Assembly (NCBI GenBank): GCA_023229435.1
Contig: JALNZF010000017.1
Span: forward strand, 1-64,000
Length of the DNA stretch: 64,000 bases
Direction: 5' to 3'
Source of the DNA: Nitrospirota bacterium
Lineage (GTDB): Bacteria > Nitrospirota > UBA9217
Positions 1-9,529 of the stretch are shown here, one piece after another. Made by a program: the position numbers and the translations under genes. Positions within the stretch are counted from its first letter, which is position 1. Each line of letters opens with the position of its first letter. The notes beneath the pieces were generated by a model. It made no database searches, was not told the origin of the DNA, and saw nothing but the letters and a program-made list of their open reading frames with translations.

Positions 1-279
1 GCTTGTTTTTCTGCATGCTCAATTCATATCATATTTTCCTCATCCATTACAAGCTAAAAACCCTTACGTAGAGCGGGTTCTGTGAGCTTTCAAGCTCATT
101 TTTACCCACTCGGTAAGGACAAGACCCATTATAGTAAGAACCGGGACGTTAGTCAATGCCCTGAGAGCAGAATCGGGTATGGTAAATGCCGCCGCAGATT
201 CGAAAAATAAAAGTAAATAAAAAGGTGGACACCGATTAAATAATGCTATAATATCCAATAATTTTACCGGAATAGAACA
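1..279. other. left-edge non-coding region
   Basis: No convincing gene is visible. A minus-strand open frame at 64-258 starts with TTG and covers the promoter of the plus-strand gene, so I do not accept it. The right part of the region holds the probable promoter listed separately. Confidence 0.5.
226..252 (+). promoter_or_regulatory. probable sigma-70 type promoter
   Basis: TATAAT lies at 247-252, preceded by TG one base upstream (an extended -10). TGGACA lies at 226-231, a TTGACA-like -35 with a short 15-base spacer. It sits about 50 bases upstream of the start codon at 304 and points at that gene. Seen directly by consensus matching only. Confidence 0.5.
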
Positions 280-303
280 TTGTTCATGACCCCAAGGAGT
301 TGC

Positions 304-1788
304 ATGATCTCTTCAGCCGGCGACATAAAGGACATGACCATCCCCTGGCTCTTTCAGGACCTCCGGAAAGAGAAGGAGACCGGCACCGTTGTCTTTTCGC
401 GCGACCGGGAAATAAAAAAGGTGTTCTTCAGGAACGGGGACATCCTCTTCGCCTCATCGAATTTGGATGAGGACAGGCTGGGAGAGTTCCTGATGCGAAC
501 GGGAAAGATCACCAGCGCCCAGTTCGACTCCTCATCGGAAGCCGTCATCAAAACTGGTAAAAAACTGGGCGCCGTCCTGTTCGAGATGGGAATCCTCACC
601 GCGCAGGACCTCGTGGCCCAGGTGAAGCTCCAGGTCAAGGAGATCATCATTAAGCTATTCGGCTGGCGCGACGGGGGCTACCAGTTCGATGGCCGCCCCC
701 TGCCGGTCTCCGAGATCATCCCCATCCATATGAGCACCGGCGACCTGATCATCGAAGGCATCCGCAATCTCGACTGGAAAGGTATCCGCAAATCGCTCCC
801 TTCGATCAAGACCATCCTGCGCACCTCAACGGACCCCTCGCTCCTCTTCCAGAGCGTCCACCTCGATCAGGACCAGCGGACGGTCTTTTCGCTCATCGAC
901 GGCTCCACAAGCATTCAGGAACTATGCGTACTGTCAGGCATCGGGGACTTCAACACCCTGAAGGCGGTATACGCGATGCTGGCCCTCAGGATGGCGGAAA
1001 CCGGAGAGATCAAGACCCGGGAGGATAAGATCGTGTCCGCGGTCGTGCGCGAAACCGTCGCGGCCGAAGTGAAAAAAGAGGAGAAAGCCCCTGCGACCGA
1101 GATATCCGTCACCAAGGAGACCCTCCAGAACGCCTTCGACAGTCTGGGACGTCAGAACCATTATGAAGTGCTCGAGGTGGGCCACGGCGCCACGGCGCTG
1201 GAGATCAAAAAGGCGTACTTCCATCTTGCCAAGCACTACCATCCGGACCGGCACTTTGAACCCGAGATGAGCGACATGAAGGAAAAGCTCGAAGCGCTCT
1301 TTTCGCGGATCCACGATGCCTATGAAACCCTCAGTTCACCGACCGCGCGCAAGGAATACAACATCGATCTCGCCAGCGGGGCTGATAGGGACCGGGAGGA
1401 GGGAAAAGCCCATAAGGGAACAACAGCCAACCGGGAGACTGCCCGCGCGCAGTTCAACGAGGGAATTAAACAGTTTAACCAGGGAAACTTTTGGGGTGCC
1501 GAGGAGGCCTTCGAGTGGGCGATCCGTCTTGATCCCGGGAATGCGGAATACGTATTTCGCCGGGGCCTGACGCTCGCGCGCATTCCGCGCAGGGGCCACG
1601 AAGCGGAAGAGCACTTTGTGAGGGCGATCGAGAAAGCTCCGAAAAAAAGCGACTACCATCTGGAGCTCGGAAACTTCTACGCGAGAAGCGGCCTGAAAGA
1701 GAAGGCGCTCGCCGCATACCGGAATGCCCTGCAGCACGACCCGATGTCTGACAAGATCACCAAGGCCATCCAGAAGATCAGCGGATAG
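304..1788 (+). CDS. DUF4388 - DnaJ - TPR protein
   Basis: A 494-residue cytoplasmic protein and the only clear plus-strand gene here. The N-terminal ~150 residues resemble DUF4388 (PATAN-like), a domain found in signalling proteins of Deltaproteobacteria. A J domain follows at about 280-345, with the HPD motif at residues 313-315 that stimulates the DnaK ATPase. The C-terminal ~120 residues form TPR-like helical repeats. The glycine-rich and zinc-binding regions of true DnaJ are absent, so it is a specialised co-chaperone or adaptor, not the housekeeping DnaJ. I chose ATG 304 because AAGGAG lies at 294-299; upstream TTG 280 and ATG 286 lack such a site. The client is unknown. Confidence 0.85.
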   Translation: MISSAGDIKDMTIPWLFQDLRKEKETGTVVFSRDREIKKVFFRNGDILFASSNLDEDRLGEFLMRTGKITSAQFDSSSEAVIKTGKKLGAVLFEMGILTAQDLVAQVKLQVKEIIIKLFGWRDGGYQFDGRPLPVSEIIPIHMSTGDLIIEGIRNLDWKGIRKSLPSIKTILRTSTDPSLLFQSVHLDQDQRTVFSLIDGSTSIQELCVLSGIGDFNTLKAVYAMLALRMAETGEIKTREDKIVSAVVRETVAAEVKKEEKAPATEISVTKETLQNAFDSLGRQNHYEVLEVGHGATALEIKKAYFHLAKHYHPDRHFEPEMSDMKEKLEALFSRIHDAYETLSSPTARKEYNIDLASGADRDREEGKAHKGTTANRETARAQFNEGIKQFNQGNFWGAEEAFEWAIRLDPGNAEYVFRRGLTLARIPRRGHEAEEHFVRAIEKAPKKSDYHLELGNFYARSGLKEKALAAYRNALQHDPMSDKITKAIQKISG

Positions 1789-1813
1789 AACTTCCCACCC
1801 CAGTCATATCATT

Positions 1814-2569
1814 TCATCCACTGGCGGACATCCGTAACATCCCGATGGGATTCGGAGAAGGACGCTTGTAGCCTTTTTCCTGGACCACAACGTCCAGGGG
1901 CAGGCTCATCAGGTCTGCAAGATCAGGCGTCATGCGGCCCATTATTTTTTCATCCACGGTCTTGACATACGATTTGCAACGATCGCAGGCGCGGACCCTG
2001 AATCCTTTTTCTTTCTTGACAATAAAAGTGTTCAGCAACGCCCGATTCTTATTATGACAAACAGGACATCCGACGGCATCATACCGTCCTTTCGTACCAC
2101 AGAAAGAACAGTGCTGCTGCAAACCCTTCGGGGAGACGGTCAACAGGGACGGCCGCGCACTGCATACGGGACACCTCCCTTCTTCCCAAAAGCGGTCATC
2201 ACGCTGAAGGACCTCTTGTATCCCGAGAAAGTATGGCCTGCTTAAAAGAAAAAGAAGCATCGTAAGATCGTCCTCGGAATACGGGAGCGAGAACGCCGGC
2301 ACTTCAAGCAGAGGGAGCCTCGTAAAATCGATCTCGCCGAGCTCCAGGGCCTGCTTCAGAGGTGACAGGCTGCCTTCGGGCAGATCAACAACAGTCAGAA
2401 AACGCTCAATGATCCGGCCAATGAACTCCGGCGGATAGGCGTTCAGACCCGGCCTCGACGGAATGCCGAGCGCCTTCACCGCAGCCGCGAACTGGATGGA
2501 TCTTTCATAGAACCGCAGCGTGTTATCGAGATGCGGCTTCTTCGCGATAATTTCTTCGATGATGTCCAT
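1814..2569 (-). CDS. fdhE: FdhE-like formate dehydrogenase accessory protein
   Basis: A 251-residue protein with four CxxC pairs at about 133/136, 154/157, 168/171 and 195/198, the zinc-ribbon-like pattern of the FdhE family. FdhE assists maturation of molybdenum or tungsten formate dehydrogenases, probably binding iron through these cysteines. No formate dehydrogenase structural gene is present in this window, so its partner must lie elsewhere. It converges with the DUF4388-DnaJ gene, whose stop is only 25 bases away. The ATG at 2569 has a weak AAAGG upstream. Confidence 0.85.
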   Translation of the reverse strand: MDIIEEIIAKKPHLDNTLRFYERSIQFAAAVKALGIPSRPGLNAYPPEFIGRIIERFLTVVDLPEGSLSPLKQALELGEIDFTRLPLLEVPAFSLPYSEDDLTMLLFLLSRPYFLGIQEVLQRDDRFWEEGRCPVCSARPSLLTVSPKGLQQHCSFCGTKGRYDAVGCPVCHNKNRALLNTFIVKKEKGFRVRACDRCKSYVKTVDEKIMGRMTPDLADLMSLPLDVVVQEKGYKRPSPNPIGMLRMSASG

Positions 2570-2667
2570 AAAAACCTTTTTTGTCCGAAAAACAGGATAT
2601 GACCGGATATTTAACGACCACTATCCTGTTGATCCCGTTATCGCGTCTCAGCCTCTTGTCTTTTCAG

Positions 2668-2784
2668 CTATTGCGGCGCCTTCGGATATCGCATGACGAG
2701 GTCCTCGCCGGTCAGCGCCTCGGCAAGGAACGTTTTGAGGTATGTCTTTTCCTTGTCGGTCAGGCCCGGCGTGGTACGTATCAT
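2668..2784 (-). pseudogene. fragment resembling the C-terminus of a c-type cytochrome
   Basis: A 38-codon open frame, ATG at 2784 and TAG at 2668. Its translation (GLTDKEKTYLKTFL, then ALTGED, then PKAP) looks like the last helix and tail of a di-haem cytochrome c peroxidase or related cytochrome c. No haem motif is present, and the frame is closed by a stop two codons upstream of the ATG. I read it as a decayed gene remnant between two intact genes. It could instead be a chance frame. Confidence 0.4.
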
Positions 2785-2819
2785 TCCTCAGATTGCGGTC
2801 CAACGCTGCAACCTCATAT

Positions 2820-2844
2820 CGTTAGAGAGCAAAGTTCTCTAACG
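2820..2844. repeat. palindrome P, copy 1
   Basis: A perfect 9-base stem (CGTTAGAGA / TCTCTAACG) with a 7-base loop, lying 18 bases beyond the stop of the minus-strand YihY gene and followed by GGGG. A longer relative with the same TTAGAGAAC core lies at 47305-47338, also just downstream of a minus-strand stop. It has no T-run, so it is not a textbook intrinsic terminator, but it may end or protect transcripts. Confidence 0.6.
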
Positions 2845-2861
2845 GGGTTTACCTGATGCCC

Positions 2862-3719
2862 CTAAGTTTTTCTGCGCTCAAGTTCCGCAATGATCTGGGC
2901 CCCCAGCAAAATAATGACGGCAATCGCCTCTAAACTGAGCAGGGCCACCACTGACGTGGCAAAAGAACCGTAGATTACCGTTACCGTAGAGAGGACCGAG
3001 TAATACCAGACCAGCACACGGCGGGTGAGCTCCCATAAAACCGTCGCGATCGTCCCTCCCATCAGAGCGTGCCGGAACGTAATGCGCACCGCGGGCATGA
3101 TCAGGTAGAAGGAAGTCACCAGCAACACCTCGCCGAGTATCCCCATTAAATACAGCGCAAAGAAGGATGGGCCCTCAAGGCTGAGACCCCATCCAAATAT
3201 GACTAACTGCCTGCCGCTGTGGGTCTCTATGGCGCCCGCTATAAACGATACCAGCAGGATGCCCAGGCCGAATACAAAGATATATATGTAAGGAATAATG
3301 GCGGACAGGAGATAGTGACGGCGTTGCGTTCTGACACGATGAAAAAAGATCACGGACATGGCGCTTTCGAGCACGGTAAAGGCTATGGAACTGAAAAAGA
3401 GCATGGCCAGAAGTACAAAACTCCCGACCGATTTGCCGTGCTCAAGAAATACCAGTACTTGTTCGGTCAAGGTTGCCGCATAGCCTGGTATCATCATTTC
3501 TATATATGTCGACAAGGTGTGAAATAGCAGGCCCTTTTCGATAAAACGTGACAGTACTATGAGGGCGAGGATCGACAGGGGCACAATTGACAGCAGGGTA
3601 TAATAGGCTATGGCGCCGGCCAGCAGGAGCCCCTGATTACGTTTGAAATCACGCGCTACGCTGACCAGGAAGCTGAAGAACCGGCTGAGGAGCATATATA
3701 TATTTTGTTGTTTCGCCAT
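2862..3719 (-). CDS. YihY/BrkB family membrane protein
   Basis: A 285-residue inner-membrane protein with about six hydrophobic helices. It carries the family pattern: a conserved AIAYYTLLSIVPLSIL in the first helix, later a GS.AT/VVALL stretch, and a short basic C-terminus (ELERRK). The family was once misnamed ribonuclease BN; its biochemical role is unresolved, with transport or envelope functions proposed. A second, longer member lies at 20684-21718. No good ribosome-binding site is seen before the ATG. Confidence 0.8.
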   Translation of the reverse strand: MAKQQNIYMLLSRFFSFLVSVARDFKRNQGLLLAGAIAYYTLLSIVPLSILALIVLSRFIEKGLLFHTLSTYIEMMIPGYAATLTEQVLVFLEHGKSVGSFVLLAMLFFSSIAFTVLESAMSVIFFHRVRTQRRHYLLSAIIPYIYIFVFGLGILLVSFIAGAIETHSGRQLVIFGWGLSLEGPSFFALYLMGILGEVLLVTSFYLIMPAVRITFRHALMGGTIATVLWELTRRVLVWYYSVLSTVTVIYGSFATSVVALLSLEAIAVIILLGAQIIAELERRKT

Positions 3720-3811
3720 AGCAGGGATAAAGGATCCAAAGGAATAAACAAATGCGTGAACCGGTGAAGTTTCAGGTTTAGTCTCGTAAAAAAGTCAAAA
3801 AACACCTGATG

Positions 3812-3901
3812 TGTCATTCTGAGCCCTGCGGCCTGTCATTCTGAGCACAGCGAAGAATCTCGTTTTTGAACGACTCAGGATAAACTCCGCGAAGAATCTC
3901 G
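3812..3901. repeat. TGTCATTCTGAGC-type intergenic repeat
   Basis: Two TGTCATTCTGAGC units at about 3812 and 3833, and two GCGAAGAATCTCG units after them. This short sequence family is common in intergenic DNA of many bacteria. It fills most of the space between the YihY gene and the CheB/CheR fusion. Confidence 0.6.
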
Positions 3902-3919
3902 CCTTTTCAATACTACAAA

Positions 3920-6900
3920 TCATTTTCCTTTATTCTTCTTAACGTATTCCGGATATAATTTCATCGCGCATTCCGGGCATATGCCGTGGGTGAATTCCGC
4001 CTCGGAATGTTCTCTGATATAAGCCTCGATCTGCTCCCAATAACCTTCGTCATTGCGTATTTTCTTGCACGAAGAGCAGATCGGCAGCATTCCGGCCAGT
4101 TTCTTGACGTTGGCAAGCGCTTCCATATGATCAAGAAGGACCTTGTCCCGCTCCACTTCCGCCATTCGCCGTGCGGTAATGTCTTCGATGGCAAGGAGGA
4201 CCAATTCGGACCCTTCCCGGGCGACCTTTCGCGCATTCAGGAGCATGCTCCTGTGGCCGACGACGGGCGCCTCGTAATCCACCTCCAAGTCGCTGAACAC
4301 GTCGTTGTCCCGGAGGACAGCCTCAAGCTGCATCCGGAGTTCCGGCGTATTCCAGATTCCGTCCTGCAGCTCGGGGAAGTATTTGTTCTCTGTTAATTCG
4401 CGTGTCATGGCGAAGTTCTTATAGTACGCCCCGTTCGCGGTGACCACGCGCAGGTCTTTGCTCAGTACGACAAGGGGTTCACGTACGGTCTCGACGATCG
4501 CTTCGGCATAATCGCGGGCTTCCTTGATGCGCAGCATTCCCTGCTTCAGGTCGTTGATGTCTTCGAAGGTCACGATGGCGCCGTCGATCCTGTTGTCATT
4601 GGTCTTGTACGGCCGTATCGTCATGGAGTACCAGCGGTCCTTCGTGTCCTGGACATCTTGTGTCTTGATCGTCAGCGAATCGATCACCTCAAGGATCAGC
4701 CGATCAAGGTCCGGCACGTTGATATTGGGCCTGATGTCGGAAATAGGGCGCCCGATATCGCTGGCGATGAGATTCAGCGCCTTTCCCGCGGATGCATTAA
4801 AGCGCCTGATCTGCAGTTTATTCCCGATCATCAGGATCGGGATATCGACGCCGCTCAGGACATTTACGAGGTCGTCGTTGCTCTGCGTTATTTCTTCGTT
4901 GCGGTTCTGGAGCTCGTCGTTCACGGTGCTCAGTTCTTCGTTGGTGGACTGAAGCTCTTCCTTGGACGTTTCGAGCTCCTCGTTGATGCTCTGCAGTTCT
5001 TCGTTGCTGGACTGCACTTCTTCATTGAGCGCCTTGAGTTCCTCGGTGGACGCCTCATGTTCCGCAACGATCGACTTCAGATGCTGCTGCGTGGCGACGA
5101 GCTCGCGCGTCAGCGGGGCAACCTGGTCCTCCTGAGACCGGCCTTTTGTCTTTGCCGGGGCTTTCCCCGGCTTTTTCGAGTCTCTCTCCGTCGGCGCGGC
5201 ACTGTCCTCAAAAATGACCAGAAAAAGGCGCTCCTGGGAATCACGGGTCTTGAACGCGATCACTTCGATGTTTATCGTGTTGAAGGTGTTGTTATGCCTG
5301 ACCTTAATTCCTTCTTTCCTGACGGCAATATCTTTTTTTGCGGCCTGGCGGATAAGCACCCGCAGTTCCATGGCGAGGCTTTCACCCGCCATCTTCATGA
5401 GATTGAGGCTTGCTTTGCCGGGCTGGGGTTTCAGATAGGGGCTGATGTTCCCGCGGAATTGAAGAATATCCATGTCCTCATTCATGACCATTCCCGCGGG
5501 ACTGTATCTGTTCAGGATGATGCTGTCGGCTTCCTTCTGGATGTCGGTCCCGCCTGCGGCATGCTCGTCCACCTTTTTCCTCAATTCGGTCATATCTATA
5601 AAATGACTCCGTTCCTGGTCTAAGTGCAATATTGTCGATGATGTCTTTTTGGAATAGATCCTGCTGTTTTTGTCGACCAGGGAAAAAAGGTCCGCAAACT
5701 CGCCGATGGACTCGGACCTCCCGAGCATGAGATACCCCGAAGGGTTGAGTGCATAGTGCATGATCGGGAGCGCCTTTTTCTGCAACACCGGGCCGAAGTA
5801 GATCATCAGGTTCCTGCAGCTGATCAGGTCCATCTTTGAGAACGGCGGGTCCTTGATAAGGTTCTGTCTGGCGAATACGCATTGCTCCCTGATCGACTTG
5901 CTGATCTGGTATCCCTGTTCCGTTTTTACAAAAAAACGCCGGATTTGTTCCGGAGAAACATCCTGCACGATGTTGTCCGGGTAAAAACCCTGGCGGGCCT
6001 TTTCGATCGCCGCCTCGTCAATGTCGGATGCGAAGAACTGGATTGGATGGAATATGCCCCGCTCTTCGCTGAATTCCGAGAAACATATTGCGAGAGAGTA
6101 CGCCTCCTCTCCAGTCGAGCATCCCGGGACCCATATTCGCAGGGGTGTATCGGAGGTTTTGTTCTCAAGAAAGCGCGGGAACACGACTTTCTTCAGCGCA
6201 GTGAACGTCTCCGGTTCCCGGAAAAAGGAAGTGACATTGATGAGGATGTCCTGGTACAGGACCCCGACTTCCGTGGGGTTCTCCTGCAGATAACGAACGT
6301 ATTGTTCCAGTGCATCTATCTTGTGCAGGAGCATGCGCCGATTGATCCTGCGCAGTATCGTTGCCTGTTTGTAATACGCAAAATCAACGCCCGTGGCCGT
6401 CCTGATCCGCATGAATATTTTGCTCAGATCATCCTCTCCTGCCTGAAGCAGCGGGCCGGTCTTCATGGCTGTGTGAAGGGCCAGGAAGGGATGGCGGCTG
6501 ATCCGCGCCAGCTCAGCGGCCATCTTTTCAGGGGGCAGGACGTAATCCACAGTGCCGGTCGCAACGGCGCTTTTGGGCATACCGTTGTATTTTGCCGATT
6601 CGTCCTGGACCAGGACAATCCCGCCCCCGGCCTTTATCGCCCGGATTCCCAGAGAACCGTCGGAGCCGGTCCCCGAAAGGATGATACCGACGGCACTCTG
6701 CCCCTGGTCCTCGGCAAGAGACCGAAAAAATGAATCAATAGGCATGTGGTGAACAGGGGATTCGGCGCGCGGCGAGAGACGGAGCACGCCGTGGAAAACA
6801 GTCATGAACGCATTGGGCGGGATAACGTAAACATGGTCAGGTTCCACGGTCATACCGTCCTGCACCTCATGCACCGGCATGGAGGTCGCTTTTGAAAGAA

Positions 6901-7231
6901 GCTCGGTCAAAATGCTGTCTTTGGCGGGGGCAAGATGTTGAACAAGCACGAACGCCATGCCCGTATGACGCGGAACATTCTCCAGCAGCTTCGTGAACGC
7001 TTCCAGCCCTCCCGCGGAGGCGCCGATCCCGACAATAAGAAACGTTTTCCCTTTCGATCGGTCTCGTTCAGCAGGCTGACTCTTTATCGCCGGGCTGGTC
7101 AAGAGCTTTGAAGAGGCTTTTGCCGGCCCGGCGCTCTTCCCGCCTTTGCCGGCGATCGGGTCCTTTTTAAGAGGTAGCGATTTTTTGACTTTCTTCGTTG
7201 GAGGCCCTGCCGGTGGTCGCTTTTTAGACAT
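3920..7231 (-). CDS. CheB-CheR-PAS-PAS hybrid signalling protein
   Basis: A protein of about 1103 residues. After a Lys/Pro-rich N-terminal tail comes a CheB methylesterase domain (serine in GIGASAGG near 73, histidine in LVQHLAP near 99, aspartate in SGTGSDGS near 191). A CheR methyltransferase domain follows (PGCSTGEEAYS, about 265-535), then a long coiled coil of repeated NEELQS/NEELET units (about 680-790), two PAS domains, and a C-terminal Cys module (ICSSCKK, then ICPEC) shared with 28931-29944. Such fusions lack the CheB receiver and are thought to modify chemoreceptor-like proteins or act as sensors. No histidine kinase or MCP is adjacent. I prefer ATG 7231, which has GGGAG upstream, over ATG 7249. 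Confidence 0.9.
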   Translation of the reverse strand: MSKKRPPAGPPTKKVKKSLPLKKDPIAGKGGKSAGPAKASSKLLTSPAIKSQPAERDRSKGKTFLIVGIGASAGGLEAFTKLLENVPRHTGMAFVLVQHLAPAKDSILTELLSKATSMPVHEVQDGMTVEPDHVYVIPPNAFMTVFHGVLRLSPRAESPVHHMPIDSFFRSLAEDQGQSAVGIILSGTGSDGSLGIRAIKAGGGIVLVQDESAKYNGMPKSAVATGTVDYVLPPEKMAAELARISRHPFLALHTAMKTGPLLQAGEDDLSKIFMRIRTATGVDFAYYKQATILRRINRRMLLHKIDALEQYVRYLQENPTEVGVLYQDILINVTSFFREPETFTALKKVVFPRFLENKTSDTPLRIWVPGCSTGEEAYSLAICFSEFSEERGIFHPIQFFASDIDEAAIEKARQGFYPDNIVQDVSPEQIRRFFVKTEQGYQISKSIREQCVFARQNLIKDPPFSKMDLISCRNLMIYFGPVLQKKALPIMHYALNPSGYLMLGRSESIGEFADLFSLVDKNSRIYSKKTSSTILHLDQERSHFIDMTELRKKVDEHAAGGTDIQKEADSIILNRYSPAGMVMNEDMDILQFRGNISPYLKPQPGKASLNLMKMAGESLAMELRVLIRQAAKKDIAVRKEGIKVRHNNTFNTINIEVIAFKTRDSQERLFLVIFEDSAAPTERDSKKPGKAPAKTKGRSQEDQVAPLTRELVATQQHLKSIVAEHEASTEELKALNEEVQSSNEELQSINEELETSKEELQSTNEELSTVNDELQNRNEEITQSNDDLVNVLSGVDIPILMIGNKLQIRRFNASAGKALNLIASDIGRPISDIRPNINVPDLDRLILEVIDSLTIKTQDVQDTKDRWYSMTIRPYKTNDNRIDGAIVTFEDINDLKQGMLRIKEARDYAEAIVETVREPLVVLSKDLRVVTANGAYYKNFAMTRELTENKYFPELQDGIWNTPELRMQLEAVLRDNDVFSDLEVDYEAPVVGHRSMLLNARKVAREGSELVLLAIEDITARRMAEVERDKVLLDHMEALANVKKLAGMLPICSSCKKIRNDEGYWEQIEAYIREHSEAEFTHGICPECAMKLYPEYVKKNKGK

Positions 7232-7343
7232 GTATTCTCCCGATGTCATGTATCATTCGTTAAAAAGTTGATGGACTCGCAATAAGTCGAATTAAACCGC
7301 TGAGATGCAGAGAAAATCCTCAGTATTTTTGTAACTGTTCAGT

Positions 7344-7483
7344 ATATCTGAACCAGAAGCGCGTTACACCGAAGAAAAACCTTTTATCCGCAGATTTCGC
7401 AGATGGACAAAGATTTTAAAACACAATTCAGGTTTGTTTAAATCTGTGAAATCTGCGTAATCTGCGGATACTATTTTGACCTG
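7344..7483. repeat. repeat family A, copy 1
   Basis: About 140 bases beginning ATCTGAACC(C)AGAAGCG and ending CTGCGGATAnTATTTTGA. Inverted arms TATCCGCAGATT and AATCTGCGGATA flank an AT-rich centre. The copy at 36726-36865 is in the same orientation, with the same outer sequences but a diverged centre. The region between the CheB/CheR start and the AsmA stop (7232-7656, 425 bases) otherwise shows no gene. Confidence 0.75.
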
Positions 7484-7656
7484 AGTAGTTACATTGTTTT
7501 TTAATACGCATTTCTCCGCGTCTCCGCAGTAGATTATTACTTTTTACTCGCTCATCAAGTTGAAGATTCAGCATTCTATCATATTGAGTGCTCTCTATAT
7601 AGAAAAAAGAGGTCTCCTTCTCGCGGGGAGAAACCGAATATAATACATTATACTTA

Positions 7657-9093
7657 TTACTCCGGATGAGCAACCGAACCTGAGTAAAACACCTCGCACT
7701 TTTTACCCTGAATGAATTGGCTCGCATCCTCCAGCGCGTTCGACACGGATCCCGTAAGTGACCTAAAGACGTTTACCTTCTCGATCTGCGGTTTACGGAA
7801 CGGCCCGCGCACCTTCTGGCTGTAAACAGCGCACCCCCGTTTATCGATGGCCGCCACGGTCACGTCGACAAATTGGTTGTCGTTGAAGTTCAATCCGCCC
7901 TTCATGGCGATCCGGTATTTTTTTGAGGCAAGGGCCACGTCCGTCGCCACGACAATGCCGTTATTTACTTTCCAGATCGATACGAGCTTTTTGATGCTCC
8001 CTTGTCCGCCCCGCGACTCTTCGTACAGGCTTCCAAAATTGTAGCTCTTGGTAAGCACCGGCCCAAAGGGGCCCACGAGAAAGTACGCCCCGACATCCAC
8101 GAGGTTGAAGTTCTGGCTTCGTTTGTACTTGGGGATGAGGACATCGATATCGACGCCGATGAGCGTAAGGTCCTCCCCGTTCAAGGAAAGGCCGCCGTTC
8201 AGGGATCGCTTCACCTCATCCATATTTTTTCCCGCAGCCTTCAGGTCCGCGGAAAAGTTGACCGTCCCTTCCATGCTTTTCCGGGGGGCTTCCCCGGTCG
8301 AGAATGCCTGAATTACCTCCTCGATCCTGAACCGGTTAAGAGCAGCGATGAGCCGGTAATGAGGCGACGACTTTGTCACATCCACATGAACGCTCCCCTT
8401 CCCCTTCCCGCCGATTAGATTCATGCTGACCGGGTTTACCTCGAATATTCCGTTTTCCCCTGTTGTCCTCATCACGAGGTTTGTCAGGGTGAGCTTGTTG
8501 ATCGTGAGCGTCTTGCACCTGAGGTCCCCGTCGAATGAGATGTTCTTGAATGGTCCGCCGACGGCCTTCCCCCGGTAAAAAAGGTTTTGTATGGCCCCCT
8601 CGAAGTTGTCCGCCTTGATCTTCCCGCCGGAGCTTTCATCGGTATAAATAAGCTTCCCCTCGGCAATGGATATCTTTTCCACGGCAAGGGGCCTACCCGA
8701 CGGCGCGCGGCCGGACTTTTCAAAATTGAACGTCCCGTTTTTGTACCGGACCAGGGAGAGGACCGGCTTGATAAGCCTGACCCGGTTTATCCGGACTTCG
8801 CGCCTCGTAAGCGCAATGAACTTCAGCCCGATCTTCATCTTCTCAACCGTAACGACATCCGTTCCCTTGTTCCGCACACTGATGTCCCTCAGCGATATGC
8901 CGATGCCCGGAAAGAGCGCGATGCCCAGCCTGCCCTTGATCCGCACCTCCATTCCCATTGCATCCGACGCGGCTGCCTCGATCTGCGGTTTAAAGGCCTG
9001 GATATTGAGCAGGATCGCGATAATGCCGGCAACGACGACAAGAACGAGCACGCCCGTTGTTATGAAGATAATTTTATTTCTCTTGAGCGTCAT
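7657..9093 (-). CDS. AsmA-like inner-membrane-anchored protein
   Basis: A 478-residue protein with a single N-terminal membrane helix (about 8-30) followed by a large periplasmic beta-rich region. The segment after the helix (IEAAASDAMG..V.IKGRLGIALFPGIGISLRDI) matches AsmA family N-termini. AsmA/TamB/YhdP-type proteins bridge the periplasm and are implicated in phospholipid movement to the outer membrane. AAGGGGAAGC precedes the ATG. It lies 30 bases downstream of the DUF302 gene and may be cotranscribed with it. Confidence 0.85.
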   Translation of the reverse strand: MTLKRNKIIFITTGVLVLVVVAGIIAILLNIQAFKPQIEAAASDAMGMEVRIKGRLGIALFPGIGISLRDISVRNKGTDVVTVEKMKIGLKFIALTRREVRINRVRLIKPVLSLVRYKNGTFNFEKSGRAPSGRPLAVEKISIAEGKLIYTDESSGGKIKADNFEGAIQNLFYRGKAVGGPFKNISFDGDLRCKTLTINKLTLTNLVMRTTGENGIFEVNPVSMNLIGGKGKGSVHVDVTKSSPHYRLIAALNRFRIEEVIQAFSTGEAPRKSMEGTVNFSADLKAAGKNMDEVKRSLNGGLSLNGEDLTLIGVDIDVLIPKYKRSQNFNLVDVGAYFLVGPFGPVLTKSYNFGSLYEESRGGQGSIKKLVSIWKVNNGIVVATDVALASKKYRIAMKGGLNFNDNQFVDVTVAAIDKRGCAVYSQKVRGPFRKPQIEKVNVFRSLTGSVSNALEDASQFIQGKKCEVFYSGSVAHPE

Positions 9094-9123
9094 GCTTCCC
9101 CTTCTCGCGTGTCAGGTCACTGA

Positions 9124-9510
9124 CTATGCTCTATCGATAACTTTTTTCAGCTTACTGCTGATTTCGGCGGCAATCGCCTTTAACGCGGGATTTTCCACGG
9201 CCTGCATGGAAGCCAGAGGGTTGATGGCCGTGACCTCGACCTTCCCATCTGAAATCTCCTGCACAATCACGTTGCAGGGAAGCATGGTGCCGATCTTATC
9301 CTCTGCCTGCAACGCCTTGTATGCAAAAGGCGGATTGCAAGCGCCGAGAATCCGGTAGTTTCTGAATTCAACATCGAGTTTCTTCTTCAACGTTGCCTTC
9401 ACGTCTATGTCGGTCAGGATGCCGAAACCTTCCTTTTTCAGTTCTTCCGTCACTCCGGCGATCGCTTTATCAAAGGACAGATTCAATGTCTTACTGAAAT
9501 AATAGCTCAT
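9124..9510 (-). CDS. DUF302 domain protein
   Basis: A 128-residue protein with the DUF302 fold: FDKAIAGVTEELKKEGFG early, a central LGACNPPFAYKALQ, and TMLPCNVIVQE. Both cysteines of the family (in GACNP and LPCNV) are present. Function is not established; members often accompany metal-handling or redox genes, which fits the neighbouring methionine-rich proteins and CopA. There is no signal peptide, so it is probably cytoplasmic. A strong GGAGGAGG precedes the ATG. Confidence 0.9.
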   Translation of the reverse strand: MSYYFSKTLNLSFDKAIAGVTEELKKEGFGILTDIDVKATLKKKLDVEFRNYRILGACNPPFAYKALQAEDKIGTMLPCNVIVQEISDGKVEVTAINPLASMQAVENPALKAIAAEISSKLKKVIDRA

Positions 9511-9529
9511 AACAACCTCCTCCTGTCAG

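Noticed and set aside
64..258. 64-residue minus-strand frame with a hydrophobic middle
   Set aside because: TTG start, no ribosome-binding site seen, and it covers the probable promoter of the plus-strand gene. It could be the tail of a decayed membrane protein, but nothing supports a real gene.
2581..2856. 91-residue plus-strand frame between fdhE and YihY genes
   Set aside because: It crosses the palindrome at 2820-2844 and has no recognisable features; the opposite strand holds the more likely cytochrome remnant.
4658..5623. 321-residue plus-strand frame inside the CheB/CheR fusion gene
   Set aside because: It lies opposite the coiled-coil and PAS coding region of a well-supported gene. 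Its composition (many Arg, Leu, Phe) is that of the complement of such a region.
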